Part shown: positions 36,471-51,700 of the stretch, one piece after another | How positions within the stretch are numbered: the first letter of the stretch is position 1 | How the letters are laid out: each line of letters begins with the position of its first letter | Origin: Leuctra nigra | Taxonomy: Eukaryota; Arthropoda; Insecta; Plecoptera; Leuctridae | Direction: 5' to 3' | Assembly: GCA_934045905.1 (NCBI GenBank) | Contig: OW203765.1 | Location: 18,477,409 to 18,541,408, forward strand | DNA: 64,000 nt | Notes under the pieces: generated by a model | What the model was told of the DNA's origin: nothing | Databases searched by the model: none | The model's input: the letters and a program-made list of their open reading frames with translations, nothing else | Translations under genes and position numbers: made by a program

Positions 36471-36731
36471 TGTTGCTAGGGTAGAAAACAATTGAAAACT
36501 GATCCAGTTCCCTCATCCTTGCCGTGTATTTCTACGATATCAATGGATTCCTGTTACACTTGAGAATGGCTAGGTAGTAAAGAATTTCCATCATTAGTTG
36601 TAAAGTAATTAAAAGTGAGTGATCGTTCTTTAGTGGTCTTAGAACAACCGTAAGTATTCCAATATCATCTCTACTGAATTTATGAAGAGTAGAGGCAGGT
36701 TTCTTTGAGATTTACATCTTGTCAGGTAAAC

Positions 36732-39700
36732 ATGCGTAAAGTGACAATGAAGGAGATTCTGGAGCCGATGGAGACGCAGCCACCGAGTGAGCCGCATCTG
36801 AGAAGACACCCTCGTAGAAAACCTTTCCTTCCGATCGTCGAGGATGACATCGTACCTGTCACCACTCACGAGGGACGGAGATTACCGTTTGAACCATTGA
36901 TGCAGGAGAACTCTTGGACCAAATCGGTTCCTTATCGAGTAAGATGTTTTATCCAAAAGGCAAAAATATATAATTTAAAACCATTTAGTTCCATTTGTAC
37001 TTATAGATTCATTAAGTAGCAATTGAAGTAGTACCTTAATTAATAATTTAAAGCCTACACTTGTTTAAACAACTAAATTCTTGATGGTAAACAACTTTGT
37101 CATGGCAACAACAAAATCAATAATTGAAATGTACTATGTAGGTGTAGTGGTGAAAAGTTTTTATGCACGAAGTTGGCAACATTTATCGATAAAAAGATAG
37201 GAAGTGGGAAATACTAATTGTTTTGTTGTTAATAGCCTGGAAATTCATTTTTTGTAGAATTATAGTTTTGGATTTTTATTTGCCACCCATATTGCACATT
37301 TCTAGGTATTAAGAATAATTTTAAGCGTTCGTTAAAAATTATTATCCCATTTATCTTTTAAGTAATTCCCACATTTGCACATTTGAAACACAATTTCTCC
37401 CAGGACATCTTCGTGTACTGCAAGCCGAGTGAGTCTATAGGTTCCGGCTTCACACCGTCGGCCCGATGTCTCCGAATACAAGACTTACCGCCTCGACGTA
37501 GAAAACCCGAAGAAGAGTTCGAAATGTTTGACGAACGTGGCAGGCTTAAGTATCCGCCCAAGATGAGGAAAATCGAGGTGCCAAAGAAGATAGAGAAACC
37601 AGTGCCAGGAATCGTTTTATTACGGGTAGGTATGTCATTGAATTGAGATAACTACTGACTCAGCAGGAGTTGAATGAATGTAGATTCACTTTGACTCTTT
37701 GTCTAAAGGATCTTCTAACTCGCAATGTAAATGAGAAACGTGAGAAAGAAGAAGCGTTGAGAGTCAAAAGAAAGCAGAAAGCTGCGTTGAAGCGGCAGCA
37801 AGAGGAAATAGAGGAGAAAATGAGGGAGAAGATGTGAGTAAAACCAGAATAATAATAATAATCCTTCGCCCCGTTCCATAGTTGGGTCGGGGGGTGGCCA
37901 AGGCCACCACTTGCTAGGGCCTCGGACTCCTGAGCCAGCTGGCCAAGCTTGGCTCTTCCTCTTCTTCTTTCTTCTCCACCAGCTTCTTCCACTTCTTCCT
38001 GTCTTCCCACCAACTCTCCTCTTCTACTTCTTCCCACTTCTCCAATCTCTCTTGCACATCCTCTGCTACCACTTCGCTCCACTTCTCCCTCGGTCTTCCC
38101 ACTCTCCTTTTGCTACTCCTGGCCACTTCAAACTCCCGCCTTGGTATTCTATTCCCTTGCATCCTTTTCATGTGCCCAAACCACCGTAGCCGCTCTCTAC
38201 CCAATTTAAAAGTCAGCCTTTTCACATTCAAGTCCCTTCTAATTTTCTCACTCCTGATCTTGTCCATCTTCGTTAATCCTTGCGCACTCCGTAGAAACTT
38301 CATTTCTGCTGCTTGTAACTGGCTCTCCTCCTTTCCCCCAACAGCCCAGGTGACCGACCCATTAAGTATTGGGACAAAGTAGGTCTTGAAAAGGAGTACC
38401 TTGCACTGCTGAGGGAAATGCTCATTCCAGAGAAGCTTTCTCACTAGCTGGTAAAACACGTTAGCCTGCTGAACTCTTGCTGTGACCTCTCTTCCTATCT
38501 TTCGATCTTTCGTTAACCAGCTCCCTAGGTACTTGAACTCTCCCTTCTCCGCAAGTTCCATGCCTCGTAGTGTAATCTTCTCGTTCCTTGTTGCCTTCCT
38601 CTCCAATACTAGTGTCTCACTCTTTTCTTGGCTAATCCGCATTCCGAATTCTTCAGTAATCTGGCTCCATCTATCAATCTTTTCTTGCACTATTTCACTA
38701 GTTCCTCCCCACACTACTATGTCATCGGCATACACTAATGTATTGGTATCTTGGTCGTCACTTGGTTCCACTCTCCTCAACAGAAATAGCGTCGGTGAGA
38801 GCACGCTTCCCCGACGAAGTCCTTCCTTGACCGCAAACCATCCCGACTTTCCTTCCATTGTTTGCACACAACTCTCATTTTTCTCGTATGTGCACCTAAT
38901 TCTATCAATGAGTCCTCTATGTACTCCCTTCTGCTTAAGGCATTCCCATACTTTCCTCCTAGGCAAGCGATCGTAGGCTTTTTCCAAATCCAGAAAAACC
39001 ATGTAGGTAGAGCTTTTCCCCACTCTCCCACTTTCTCTCCATGATCTGCCGGATACTGAATAATGGGTCAATGGTTGACCTCCCTCTCCTGAACCCATAT
39101 TGCTCCTCCCTGAGCCCTTGCTCCACTACCTCCCTCAGCCTAAACTCTATAAGTTTTTCAAACAGGATTTACAACCAGAATTCCCACAAATAAGTGATAC
39201 GTGATGGAGCCACTTCTGGCAAGATGGCTACTATCAGGTCCCCATATTCATGTGTTTGTTTTTACATTTCGTGTTTCCATAAAGCAGTGAAAAAACAAAA
39301 TACAAATAAAATTGATATTTAGCTGTAAATTTACTTTCTTGGCCATAACAAACAACTATATCAAATATTTGTATTTAAATTTATGCAAATGCGCCCTTGA
39401 TAGCCGCCATTTACCTAGTACCACAAAATCCACCAGAGGTCAGTTGTGTTCCTTATTTTCTCGAATATTGAAATTAATTAAATAACAGCAAGAAATGTAC
39501 CTATGTTACTCTTAAAATCCCTAAAACTCCTAAAATTATAACAATAATCATAATGGACCACTAGTCATTATCTTGCTATGTGACGTCACGAATAAAACAG
39601 ATGACAGAAGGATGTGGGCTGTGACCGTCAAGAAGGCTGTGACAGCACAGAAATCAATAGTAATCAAATAGCAAAGAAATTCAACTGCCTTTCCCACACA

Positions 39701-42700
39701 CATTTGATTGGCTGTTTCTCCCACTATATGGACAGTGCTGCTCTAGTGTGAGTAAAGAGAACTATTATTCTACATTGACTCCTCCCATCACCATTGGTCC
39801 ATTTATTTTAATTCTTTTTTTATAACCAATTAAATAAAATCAATTTGAAAACTAAAAATCTATGCTAGTGCTGGTTTTGACCTGCCAAATAACAATAATT
39901 CACAGAAGTTTCCCATCAATAAATGTTCCTAACATGAATTTAAATTGAGTTAATTGAGTTGTGCATTTACGTATCCATGAGTAGGTATTGGTAATACTTT
40001 GGCAATGAACTGTTCTTGTATAACCCCCCCACTACATGCTATCAGCTTGCTTGCGTCCATGCAAGCCACGGAACCCGTTCACCCCGACGAGCAGATCACC
40101 TCGTGGCGTCGCGCAGTGAAGAAGGAGCAGAGCCAGCCGCTGCGAGACTTGGACGTCGCGCGGATCAACTACTACATGAACCAGGGGATCCCCGAACACA
40201 TGGTCGAGCCGTATCCCGAACAGCTGTTGAGTCGCGCGGAGAAGAGAGTGCTGAGGAGACTCATCGTCAAACCCGAGTGAGTACTTCGTTGGCAATCAGT
40301 TTCTGTTTAAACAATGTGGTAGAAATAATGTTACAAGGCACGTTGGCATCCCACATTGGCCCACATCCGAAGTGTCATGTGTACTGGGCTTTTATATTTT
40401 GGGTGGATAAAGGGATGAAAAGTGGAGATTGGCGAGCAGAACTACGGTCGGGGACAGGCAAAGATGAACCCGCGCTAGCATGGGCCGGCCTATACCTGGC
40501 ATTGCTAAACCGGGTTCACCTTTGCATGTCACCAACCATATTGATAGTTCTGATGAGTTTCTTCTCAGCTTTGAGAAGATGGTACTGGGGATGGAGGCGG
40601 AGGTCCGTCGCGACTATTACCGCAGCATCCGCCAGTGCATCTTCGACTACATCCTCATGGATCCGGCCGAGCAGACTCGCCTCAACATCCAGACTCTGCC
40701 GGTTCCATATCCGGCTTTGAACATCCGAGCACCGGTTCCTTGGCACACGAAGTACGTGCTCGCCGCTCAGACGATGGAGTACAACCTCTTCATCTGTACA
40801 CCGATACTGAGAGCACTCAGAGACATCTGGGAGAATGAGTGAGTAACTGAAATACAATCAATAATGTTTTATACACAAAAACACTATTACCTATTCGGAA
40901 ATGCTTTGAGTAGGTACATGTTGATAAACGAGCTCTGGTAAAATATGATGTAAAATATGATAAAATGTTGGTTTGTTTGACCTTGCAAAATGTCATTTTG
41001 ATCAGAACATTTACAACTTCTACTTGTACAAATATGCCGAATTTCAGCCCGATCAGAGAAACTGATCAAACTGGTTACCTATCGAATGAGACGCTCATGT
41101 AAATCGTGTCATTTACGCTCGTGTAATTGTATTTTTCTCCCATCTGCAATGTGATCATGATTGCTCTTGTATCTGTGTAGATATGCTGATATGGTGATCG
41201 TGCCGATTGACGCCCTTCAGGTCAACTTCCAGTTCCCGCTTCTGCCCAATCAGCTGGAAGCGGAAGTGGAGGCCCAGTGCATGCGCTCCAGAGACATTCT
41301 CACCCAAGAGTGAGTCGTAATCTAGTGTTTGAATCGAGAATTTGATGGATTTGTTTCTCCGTTGGCTAGAGTGTGAGATGAACATCACAAAATGAAAGTT
41401 ACACAATCTAGGTGTAGAGCTTTGCAAATGACCATATTAACCAGATTCTGTTAATCTTTCTTATTCAAAGAAAAATCCGTTAATCTTTCTTCTTTATGCA
41501 CTCTCTTTTCTTCATCGGGAACATTTTTGTTGTAATGAGTTGCAGACTTCCGTCTACAAAGAAAGATGTTCGCTGTTTAGGCATTTGTTGCTGCGAATGG
41601 TGAAAAAATTTGCCTAGTCTAGCTAAACAAATGAAGCAAAGAAGTTCAGTGTCTGGTAAAGCAATTCGTTTTTGTCTTCATTATTATTATTATTGGTATT
41701 GTTTTGAAAATTGGCAAGTCATTGAGCAGAGAAAGCTGTAAGCAGAATTTGGAATTACACATTTTCTGTGAACGGTATAAGGTAACGACGAGAATGCATG
41801 AAGAAGGCGGTGTTCTTAAGTTTCAATGACTCGTATTCTTCCCAGATGGCTTCCGAAATGCTCCGACTTGTTCTTGGAGCACCGAGCCACGTGGAGCCAT
41901 CTTGTTCCGAAGCACGAGGGTGACTCTTTCCGTCTCGTCAACAAGTTCTTCGAGGCCGTCTGTTGCGTCATGTCGTGTCAACTGAGGCGGCTCGTGATGA
42001 AGTCTCTCGATCATTTCCTCCTGCTCTTCACGGAGTACGAGGTAACATTCATTATTTCTCTTCAGGGGAGCCTTAGCTAAACAATTTTTAAATTTATTAA
42101 CTTTTTTAAAACTCTTTAATGGAGGAAACTGAGAAGAACTTTATAAGTGAGGCTCTACTGTATTACTATTTGATTCCTATAGAACCAAATAAAGAATCTT
42201 AGTCTTCTGTTTGTGTACATGTCCATATTTATTCGAACAAATAAGCGATACGTGATGGAGCCACTTCTGGCAGGAAACTTTTTAGATGCACTTTTTTATT
42301 TTGAAGTTTGTGTTTCCATAGGGCAGTGAAAAAGGAGAAACAATTGAAATTGAAATTTAGTTACAAGGTTACTTTTTCAGCCATAACAAACAACTAAAGC
42401 AAATTTAATATTATGTATTTATATAAAATATCCACTTTATATCCTCCATGGGCCAGATTCACAAAAAGTGTTATCTCCTAATACGTAGGTACTATCTTTG
42501 GTATTATCTTTCATTTAACATGGTGTTTTTGGTATTAAATCAAAAGATAATACATATTAGCAGATAATACCTTTCGTGAATCCAACCCCATGATCCCCCC
42601 TATGTGTAGTACCAAAGAATCCACCAGAGGTCAGTCGTGTTCCTTATTTTCTCGAATACCGTCTACCTAATATGAACAATTTTCGTAGGTTCCTTGTTCG

Positions 42701-45700
42701 AAAACTTTAGCTGTCCTCCTTGACTGGTATATTTGATATTTATATGACTAATAGTTCCACTAAAAGTGTTCTTTTCTCAACCCATTATTAGATAGCAAAC
42801 ATGCACGCAACAAACTGTTTTCTTGGCATCTCCAGGGCGGCAACACATACGACGGCGAATACGAAGACCTGCTCTTCATCCGACGGCCACTGCTGACTGT
42901 GCAGGTCAAGGCAATGGCCGGCCAAGCTGAACTCAAGTTCTCCCCGTCCTTCAGCAGCCTCCGGATGATGGTCGCGCGACTGTTCGACAAGATTGTCAAG
43001 GTCAACCTCGATGTGCCTCGCGTGGAGACGCTCATCTTCCCAGGTACAAGACTGTGCGCTAACAGTTGTTATTTAATGTTGTTCTTACGTAGGTATCAAC
43101 ATTAAATTATTTGGAAAGTAAATTGACATAAGAACTAGTTTTCACTTTCAGTGAGGTTGACTTGATATAGTATTGAGCATTACACAAAGAACAAAATTTC
43201 TTACGTTTAAGCGTTTTACCAATATTTAGGTCCACTTTAACCGAAAGTGGACTTTAAGCAGTCTAGATGGCTATGTTCAAAGGTATCAATCGATAAATCT
43301 TACCGCTATCTTTATCGAGACATTGTACAAACCGGCCTTAAACTTACAAACTCACAATCGATTTTTTTTAAACATTGCAATTTGTTAACGTCCCAGCCAT
43401 ACTAAAATGAAATAGTAGATAGGTACGTTCACTCGACAATTCGTAAAACGGTATTGTATGAAACAGGTTGGTTGCTGGTAAGGTTATTGACAATCAATCC
43501 TTGTTATTTATTATCAATGAAATCAGAGCGCACCTACTAGAGGTAGATGATGAGTAAGCATAGACTTCATAAGATGATGCCATCACATTTTTTTCAGACA
43601 ATCCATTTCTTTCAAATACCGTTTTATGAATTGTCGAGTGTACATATTTCGAAAATATTGCAAAATGTGTTGTTCTTATGTCACAGAGATGAACAAGGGG
43701 CTGCTGTACTTGCACTCTGTCTACGAGGTCGAGGGTACGAGTGTGGTGGAGCGAGCCTTGGCCGTGTTCGATGACAACATGACCGGCCCGCAGGCGTACC
43801 CCCAGCAGACGTACGCGATGTACTCGAGCGTTCTGGACGGAACGGCCGACAGAGACGTTCACGCCTTCATGGAGATCGTGCCCTTTCCCATGCTCAAGGT
43901 TGGTTTTAAAACAAATGTCAAGATTTCTTGGCGATGAGAGATAGTTGACATTAATAACGAATCAACCGATTAATTTGAAATTTTCTGTAATTGTCATCAA
44001 TTCATACACAGCTCGAACAGTTCACAGTTCGTTCAAATCTTCTTTACAATGACTATGGTGGCGCCACCACTTAAGAAAATGATGTACCTACTACGCTAGC
44101 ACCAACACAACAAAATGAAAATCAGCTAGAAATTAGGAGGCCCATTCAAGTTAGCGGATTTACTTTGGAAAGTTTAGGTTGGCAAAGTGTGAATTCAGGC
44201 AAAAGATCTGGATGTTGCTGCTTAGTTACACCCTAGTGGCGTTGTAAACGTAAATTGAACAGACTGTAATGTGGTGGATATTGATTTGAAAATAATTAAG
44301 TCTGTTGGGATGTCTTGGAGACTGAATTTGATATTATTTGGTGCTTTTCTAGTAAATTATTTGAAAATCAAAAAACTACAACACAACTTTTACATAATAA
44401 TAATCTTTCTCCTGGTTCCAAGTACATAAGTTCCAAGTTCCAAGCACTTTTACATAAAGAAAAAAAAGTATTAGTTTCTGTCAGCATAAAGCCAATGACA
44501 ATTTTACCAAAAATGTTAAAAGATGCTGGAACTGAGCTAGAATTATCCTCTTAATGTAGCTACAAGTTGCGCTTAACAAAGTCGATTGAACGCATCAACG
44601 AAATATTGCGGACTCTTTTTATTTTATTTTATCTTGTCATCTTGATCTTGATGTTTTATCTTGATAAATCTTGAGATGAAATTCCTCAGAAGCATCGCTG
44701 GAGTATCGAAGATGGAAAAGCAAAGAAGTACTGACATAAGGAAGAAGCAAGGTGTTGAGAGCCTCAACTATAAGATAGGAAGAGACAGACTACGCTGGTA
44801 TGGTCATCTTAGAAGAATGAATCCCAAGAGAATACCGAAGAGAGAATTTGAAAGAGCGAGAGACCGGGAAAGCAGAAGGGGTAGACCGAGAATGAAGTGG
44901 GAGGACCAGGTGAAGTGGGATGTAGAGGAAAGAGGTGAGGAGTGGGGAACAGTGACTGCAGAAAGATTGTGGGAGGACAGAGAGAGGTGGAGAGTCATGG
45001 TGGAGCGGCAGCAACCAGAATACGAAGAGGAGGAGGAAGAAGAAGAGTGTGATGTGTCAGGACCGGCCACCCGACATCACTGAAGCAAAGGCCCAAGATG
45101 GATGGTGGAATTCCACCCCCCGACCCGACATTGTGTTGGAAACGGGAGACAGATATTTATTATATTATTATCTTGACAATACCTACCAGTGTTTCGGTTC
45201 AAATATTTGTATTTTACTAACTGTGTGTATTTGGTATTGTCTGTGTGTAGGACTTCCTCCGTCGTATCGAGCGCTACGAGAATGCTCTGGAGGACATCGC
45301 AATGCTGCGGCCCACCGTGCCTCTCAACATGCTGAATCTGGACTGTGCCAAACTCAACGAGACACTCTTCACTCTGGTGGACAGTCTCAGAAGCTTCCTC
45401 GTGGACTACCACGTCGAGAACAACCGCACGCACAACCGGGCGTAAGTCAGAGTGAATCACTAGACATTTAGTTGAGGCCGGAAAGTTCAACGTTCCATGA
45501 TACTGTAGCTATCTTCTACTATGTGAGATACTGTGTATAGTCATGGAAATATATTTGGTAAACGCTCCTTCTTCCTGTCCATTCATTTACGTTAGTTTAG
45601 GCTCCTCCCCCTCAACCCATAGCACTTGCGTTGCTGTGTAATGTTGTGGGGATGAATGGAGCGTTTACCGAATATATTTCCATGACTGTACCTACATGAT

Positions 45701-48700
45701 TTGCTGATCCAGTAGTGAAGACTAAACCCAATCATTTGCAAGTGATCAAAGTGCAGTTTAATTACTGCTTGATCAATCGATTAATGTTGATTTTGGCAAC
45801 TATTTCAAACATAATAAAATCATTAGATGTCAATAACTTATTTCTTGACTTATATCTCGAAAATGTGTGAAATATGAAAATAATTGTGGTCCGGTGACAA
45901 AGTATTACGTAATGTGTTTTTGAACATTTCAAATCAATTGGTTGATCAGTGTGAACTGAGCTATTGTTGCAAAAAGTCACTAACAGCACATGGTGTAACT
46001 GTAGTACCTACCTTTTGCGTGCTGTACAGCTGGCTTAAAAATATTGCAGAAATATAATTTTTTAATTCAGTTAGTGAATCTCTTGACCCTTGCCTCAGGA
46101 TCTGCGACGTGTTTGACGAGATGTCCGACCGAGTGAGCGAGCTGCCCGACACAACGGCCGAGCTTGTGGCTCTCAGCAACTATCTGACCGAGTGCCGTGA
46201 AGTCACCATGTACAACCTCAAGGTCAGTCTTGGTATATTCACACACAATACATGACATGGTAGAATGAGTCCTCAAAAATTACCTCAAAATAACCAATTG
46301 AATGTGTAAGATCAAAGCTCCAATCAATATGATGTACCTATACATTTTAATAGCCTTTAAAACCAGTTTAAAACCAGGTAACCCTGAATGGTTAGGTTTT
46401 TTTTACTTAAAAGTACTATACATACATAGCTTAAAATTTATAAAATGTCGACATACCTACTCCTAATAAAGGATACCCATTTAAAAATCAGCTTATTGCT
46501 CGACAGTATTTTGTCAACTTCTGATACAATGTATCGATAAATACCCTTGCGAATGGAGCCTTGAGAGATTATCCTCCTGTATGTGTGTTGTGCAGGAGCG
46601 TATCCGCGTGACTGCGGAGAACGTCCTGTTCCTGATGGGAACCGCGATCCTGCCGACGGAAGACATCCAGCTGAACTCGCGCACGTTCCTCTGGCCCGCG
46701 GACATGGACAGCGTGCTCGAGCTGAGCGCCGCGCGTCTCGCGCACCGCAGGGAGCTGGTGGAGGCCGCGCTCAGGTGCAGGCGCGCGGAGTTCGAGGAGA
46801 GGTCAGTGATTTTCTCGGGTTATTAGAGGATGAGGTTAGTTGCTTCAAGTGATATGACATTACAATTCCGATAGGGGATGCTTCTTCAAATTTAATTTAT
46901 TGAAGTTGAAAACTGGATGAAAAGTAATAGGTAATTTAAAAAAACACAGTGCCTTGCAGATAAACAAAGAAAATACATATAGAATTTTTCTAGAATGTGT
47001 AATGTATTTTTTTTGTGAATAAAAAAATTATATAAAGACTTTTTTAGTTTATTGAGATCATAAAACATAGGTTGGTACTTTCAATAATTATTCTACACAT
47101 TGTATTCTAATGAATTCTAAAATGTCTACTAAATTCTAAGAGAATTACCTACCTATTTATCCTCCATTTCGAATGATTCGGATTTGTTCTGTGAATGTAA
47201 TCTTGTTTTTGACTGCAGACTGGTGAAGCATGCTAAGGAGATGGAGCACATGAAGAAGAAGGACCCTCCGATCCTGACGATGGACGAGATGGTGGAGGCT
47301 GTGGAGGAGGTGGACCACTTGACAGAGATCCTCGCGCAGGACAAGCAGGACGCCACCGTGAGTTGTTTTACTTTAAAAATCTTAATTTGCAAATCTTACA
47401 TTGACATTTGTGTCTTGGCAAAAATGTAGTTCATAATTGTTATGTGTTTACCGTTGTGCTTTTCTTGCACTTTCAATAATTAATTTGATTAATTCAATTT
47501 CGGTATAAAAAGATACTCTGACCATACAGATCTCTGACGAATATTAATTATCACCAAGAAAACCTTTTTGTTCAAGATCAATTTCATACACTTGAATATT
47601 TCAATGTTTTATTATAATATTATACTCCACTTATCATCACCCTATTATACTAATTGTAGAATGCATTCAATGTTTCACACAGTATTCCATACACTCAAAA
47701 AAGTATGTTCCCTCTAAAGAACAGGTTTTTTCCAGCCCGATTCATTAAAATCTGGAGCGTTACGTAACTCAGAACAAAATATCAGTGCCAAGCTCTTATC
47801 TCAAGGAGTTTGCCTGTTGACAGGACATCAACAACGAGGAAGGTCTTCTGGAGTTTGATCCGACGCCCTTCGTCGACCTCTACACAATGTTGGCAGCCGT
47901 GGAACCGTATGAGCGCCTCTGGCATACCGTACTCAACTTCCACAAGTCGTACGACATCTGGTGAGTCTGGCGCGACTATCAATCTTTCAAGTAACTTATG
48001 AAACGGGAGCATGAATGTCTAAATTATTACGCATTTCAATTGAATTGCAATAAATAAAGACTGAATACAAATAGTTATGATCCTACATCTGTCACCATTT
48101 GTAATTATGACCAGAAATTTATAATGGTCAGTGCTGAAACTCTAGAGAAGTATATTGATGGTGTAATGAACCTTCCATTCCAATGTAGTTTTGAATACAA
48201 ATTTTAATAAAATAAGGTTGAAAAATTAAATCCTACTTGTGCCACCATTTGTAATTTTGACCAAAACAATTTATAATAATGGTCAGTGTTGCTAAAACTC
48301 TGGAGAAGTTTATTGATGGTGGCAATAGTAGGTAGGTACTACCTTCTAATATAATTTAAATTAACAGTTTTCATAAAAAAATTTGTTACATTAAGTAGTT
48401 AGTTACCTACCTTTATGTATTTGTTGCAGTAAAATGTAGGTAGGTAATTTCCGGAAAAATAAAATTCAGAAAATTACCGGACATTTTCTGGCAAGATTTC
48501 CATAAGAAACTTAACAGACACTGAATCCAGTAGACTACTCATTTGACCGTTCGTATGCAAGAAGTATGTAAAAAGTACAAATGCAAATTTTTCTTCAAAG
48601 TGTATAATGTAGCAGTTAGACATTGTTTTTAGAGGTAGAACTAGAAAGTAGAAACCCATTAAATAAGGAATAATACAACCTCACACATGCATGTTGCAAA

Positions 48701-51700
48701 ACAAACTAATTCAAAGCTTGCAGACGTTGAAACGTGCAGTGCCCAGATCTTGTATTGAGCCGCTACGTACTTGACCGTCAGGTACTACGGTCCGTTCCTG
48801 AACCTGGACGCGGAGGCCATCAAGGAGGAGGTGGAGATGATGTGGCGCACACTGTACAAGCTGGCCAAGGTGTTCCACGACGTGCCGGGCTCCAAGCGCG
48901 CGGCCGAGATGGTGCGCGCCAAGGTCGAGAAGTTCCGCACCCTCGTGCCAGTGCTCATCTGCATCTGCAACAAGGGCATGCAGGTAACTTGATACACCTC
49001 AAGAGGGGTGGATGAGTCGGATTTGTGTAGAAAGATTTATCCATGTTTATAACTTATATTTAAAAATAAGTCGAGTGCTGGAAACCGGTTTTGGTTTTCC
49101 GGATCCAAAGGTTTGCATTGAACCACCGGGTTCGTTTTTCAAACCTTTTTCGAACCTATTTTTTCGTATTCTTGCGCCAATTATAAGATGACTGACTGGT
49201 CATTTTAATACTAGGTATTAGAGGTATTGTTATTATATGAGATTTTAAAGTGAGGACACTGAGAAAATATTGTTGGCAACTATACCTAACAGTTGTTTTC
49301 CAATGATTACTAAACAGAAACCCTAATATTCCTTTGATTTGTTCAATTTGCATTATCCTCCTCGTACAAAAAGCATTGTTTGAATCGAAATCTAATCTAA
49401 AGGTTCGATTTGGGTTCGGTTCGACTTTAAAAGTGAAGTTTCGCACAACGCAATGGAAGACCGCATGTATGACGGGTATGACTGATTGTCGTAGGAGCGA
49501 CACTGGCAGCAGATCAGCGAGTTGGTCGGCGTGGAGCTGCACCCCACGGACAAGAGCACGCTGCAGGAGATGATCGAGTACGGCCTGGTCAAACACACGG
49601 CGCGGCTCGACGAGATCGGCGTCGCGGCCAGCAAGGAGTTCGCGCTTGATCGCAACCTCAAGAAGATGCAGGAGGAGTGGGACGAGGTCCAGTTCGAGTG
49701 CAATCCTTACAGGTCAGACAGATGTTCCATACAGCTCGCTCATTGGCTGGTGGATCTCTGATTTTATATACCTAGCAACATAATTAGTTTTTAAAGAGAA
49801 ATATAATATAATTTAATTTATTTGTGTTTTTACCGATTATTTTGTTTATTTTCTGTATCATTTCGAATTTGGTAAGAGTTAGGTGCTTTTAATTTCTTAT
49901 TTAAAGACACCTACACATTATTTTTCCTTGGTTATAACTAAAATAATAATAATCTATCGGCTGGTTCCATCACAATGGGTCAGGAAGTAGGTGTTCCCAC
50001 CAACACTTGGGCCGCAGTACTCCTGGAAACCTTCTGGACCCTTTTTCTAAAACTAAAAATGTTCCGTATTCGTCCCGAATCGAATTCGTGAGAGACGAAT
50101 CCGAGATATTGGTATTCTGCAAGACAATATTCAAAATGGCGACCCGGATTCGATTCGTGTCTGACAGGATCAGATTCGTCAGCTGTTTGCTCGCCGGATC
50201 AGGATAAAAGTTAGGTTATTTGTGCACTAAACTATACCAATAATTATTAATGTGTGTATATTTACTGTTATTTCTTCAAATAATCGTCCAATAACTGTTT
50301 GAAATATACATAATATTATTACATACTTTCGTATGTAAGTATATTTCCTGCTTCATTTTGAATGTTATGTGATGTGTCAAACACGGAGAGTTGATAAAAT
50401 GACAAATGACAATCAAACCAATGTGTGAAGTATGTTCCGTACACCGTTATCAAAATTCTCTATTTTCATTGGTTACCAATACGTCGGTAAAACAAGAGTC
50501 TGCTATAAATGCATTATTTCGTGAGAATAGCGCGTCCCGATCCGTTTGCTGTTGTAGAATACGAAATGGAATCATATTCGGTTCAGCCGAATTGGGAACA
50601 CACGAATCTGATCCGGGACGAATCAGATTCGGCTCGGCCGAATACAAAAGTAAAGTTTTAGAATAAGGGTCCAGGCCATGCCTGGCGTCTCCTCCTTGTC
50701 TTCTTCTTCCACTTCCAATTGTTCAACAAATTGCCTCCACCTTGTTCTGCCCCCCCCCCCCCCTGTCTCTCAGCCTCCAACGCTCTCCAACTTCCTCCTC
50801 TCTCCAACACATCCTCCTTAATAGATCCAATCCACCTCTCTCTTGGTTGTTTTACTCTAGGTGCCTCCGAAGTTGGTTGCTTAAAAATATTTATTTCCAT
50901 CAGTTTATCAATTTACGAGATTTTCTTCCCTTTTGGACCATATTAAAAAAATCCGTATTAAATGTCTCAATTTGCTTGTATTACATTTTATTTCTAAGGT
51001 ACGTACAGTAATCTATTTTTTTTAATAATATACCGTATTAACTCGTGTATAAGACGCACTCGTGTATAAGACGCACCCTTGTTTTGAGAAGTTTATTTTA
51101 AGAAAACACTTAGCATGTGTGTATAAGACGCAGTAAAATGATGAAAAACATTGTGTGTTTGTATACATGATATCCATCTAAATGTTGGTTTTCCAGCTAA
51201 CTGAGCTATTTGAATGAATATCACTGCCAACTTGTTGTAAACAAACAGTAATTTCCTGCTTCTGAGAAAGGGGGGAGGGGAGTCTCTTCCCAGCAGCTGT
51301 TGCTTGCTCTAACAGGCGCGCACCTGCCTTTCCTCTGCATTCCAAAACAAACCCAACTCATCTCCTCCCCTTCCATTAAGATCGCCATTCAACAGTGTTT
51401 AGTCTATTTTATGTCTGTCAGAGCAATGTTTTTCAGACGTAAACATATATTTTGTCTCCTGATCTAAATGCAAGGGAAAACATTTTGTTGCAAAAATGTA
51501 ATATGTTAATAGTGTTGTGTCTAGACACAGTATGAGTAGTCCAGACAGAGTGAGAGGGAAAGGCAGAGATAGACAACATGTGGCAGTCTACCACAGCTCT
51601 GTTTACAAACATCCACCTTGGATTTACTGGGAAAAAAGCTTGGTATGCATGTATAAGACGCAGGGCTGTTTTCAGAATCAAAATATTGACATATAATTGC

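Noticed and set aside
37914..39098. 394-codon minus-strand frame as a host gene
   Set aside because: It has reverse transcriptase motifs (YADD) and LINE 3' structure and is frameshifted upstream, so it is a retrotransposon remnant.
44661..45083. Possible dynein exon
   Set aside because: The sequence matches the LINE C-terminus, has no splice context, and dynein exons 9 and 10 join in phase without it.
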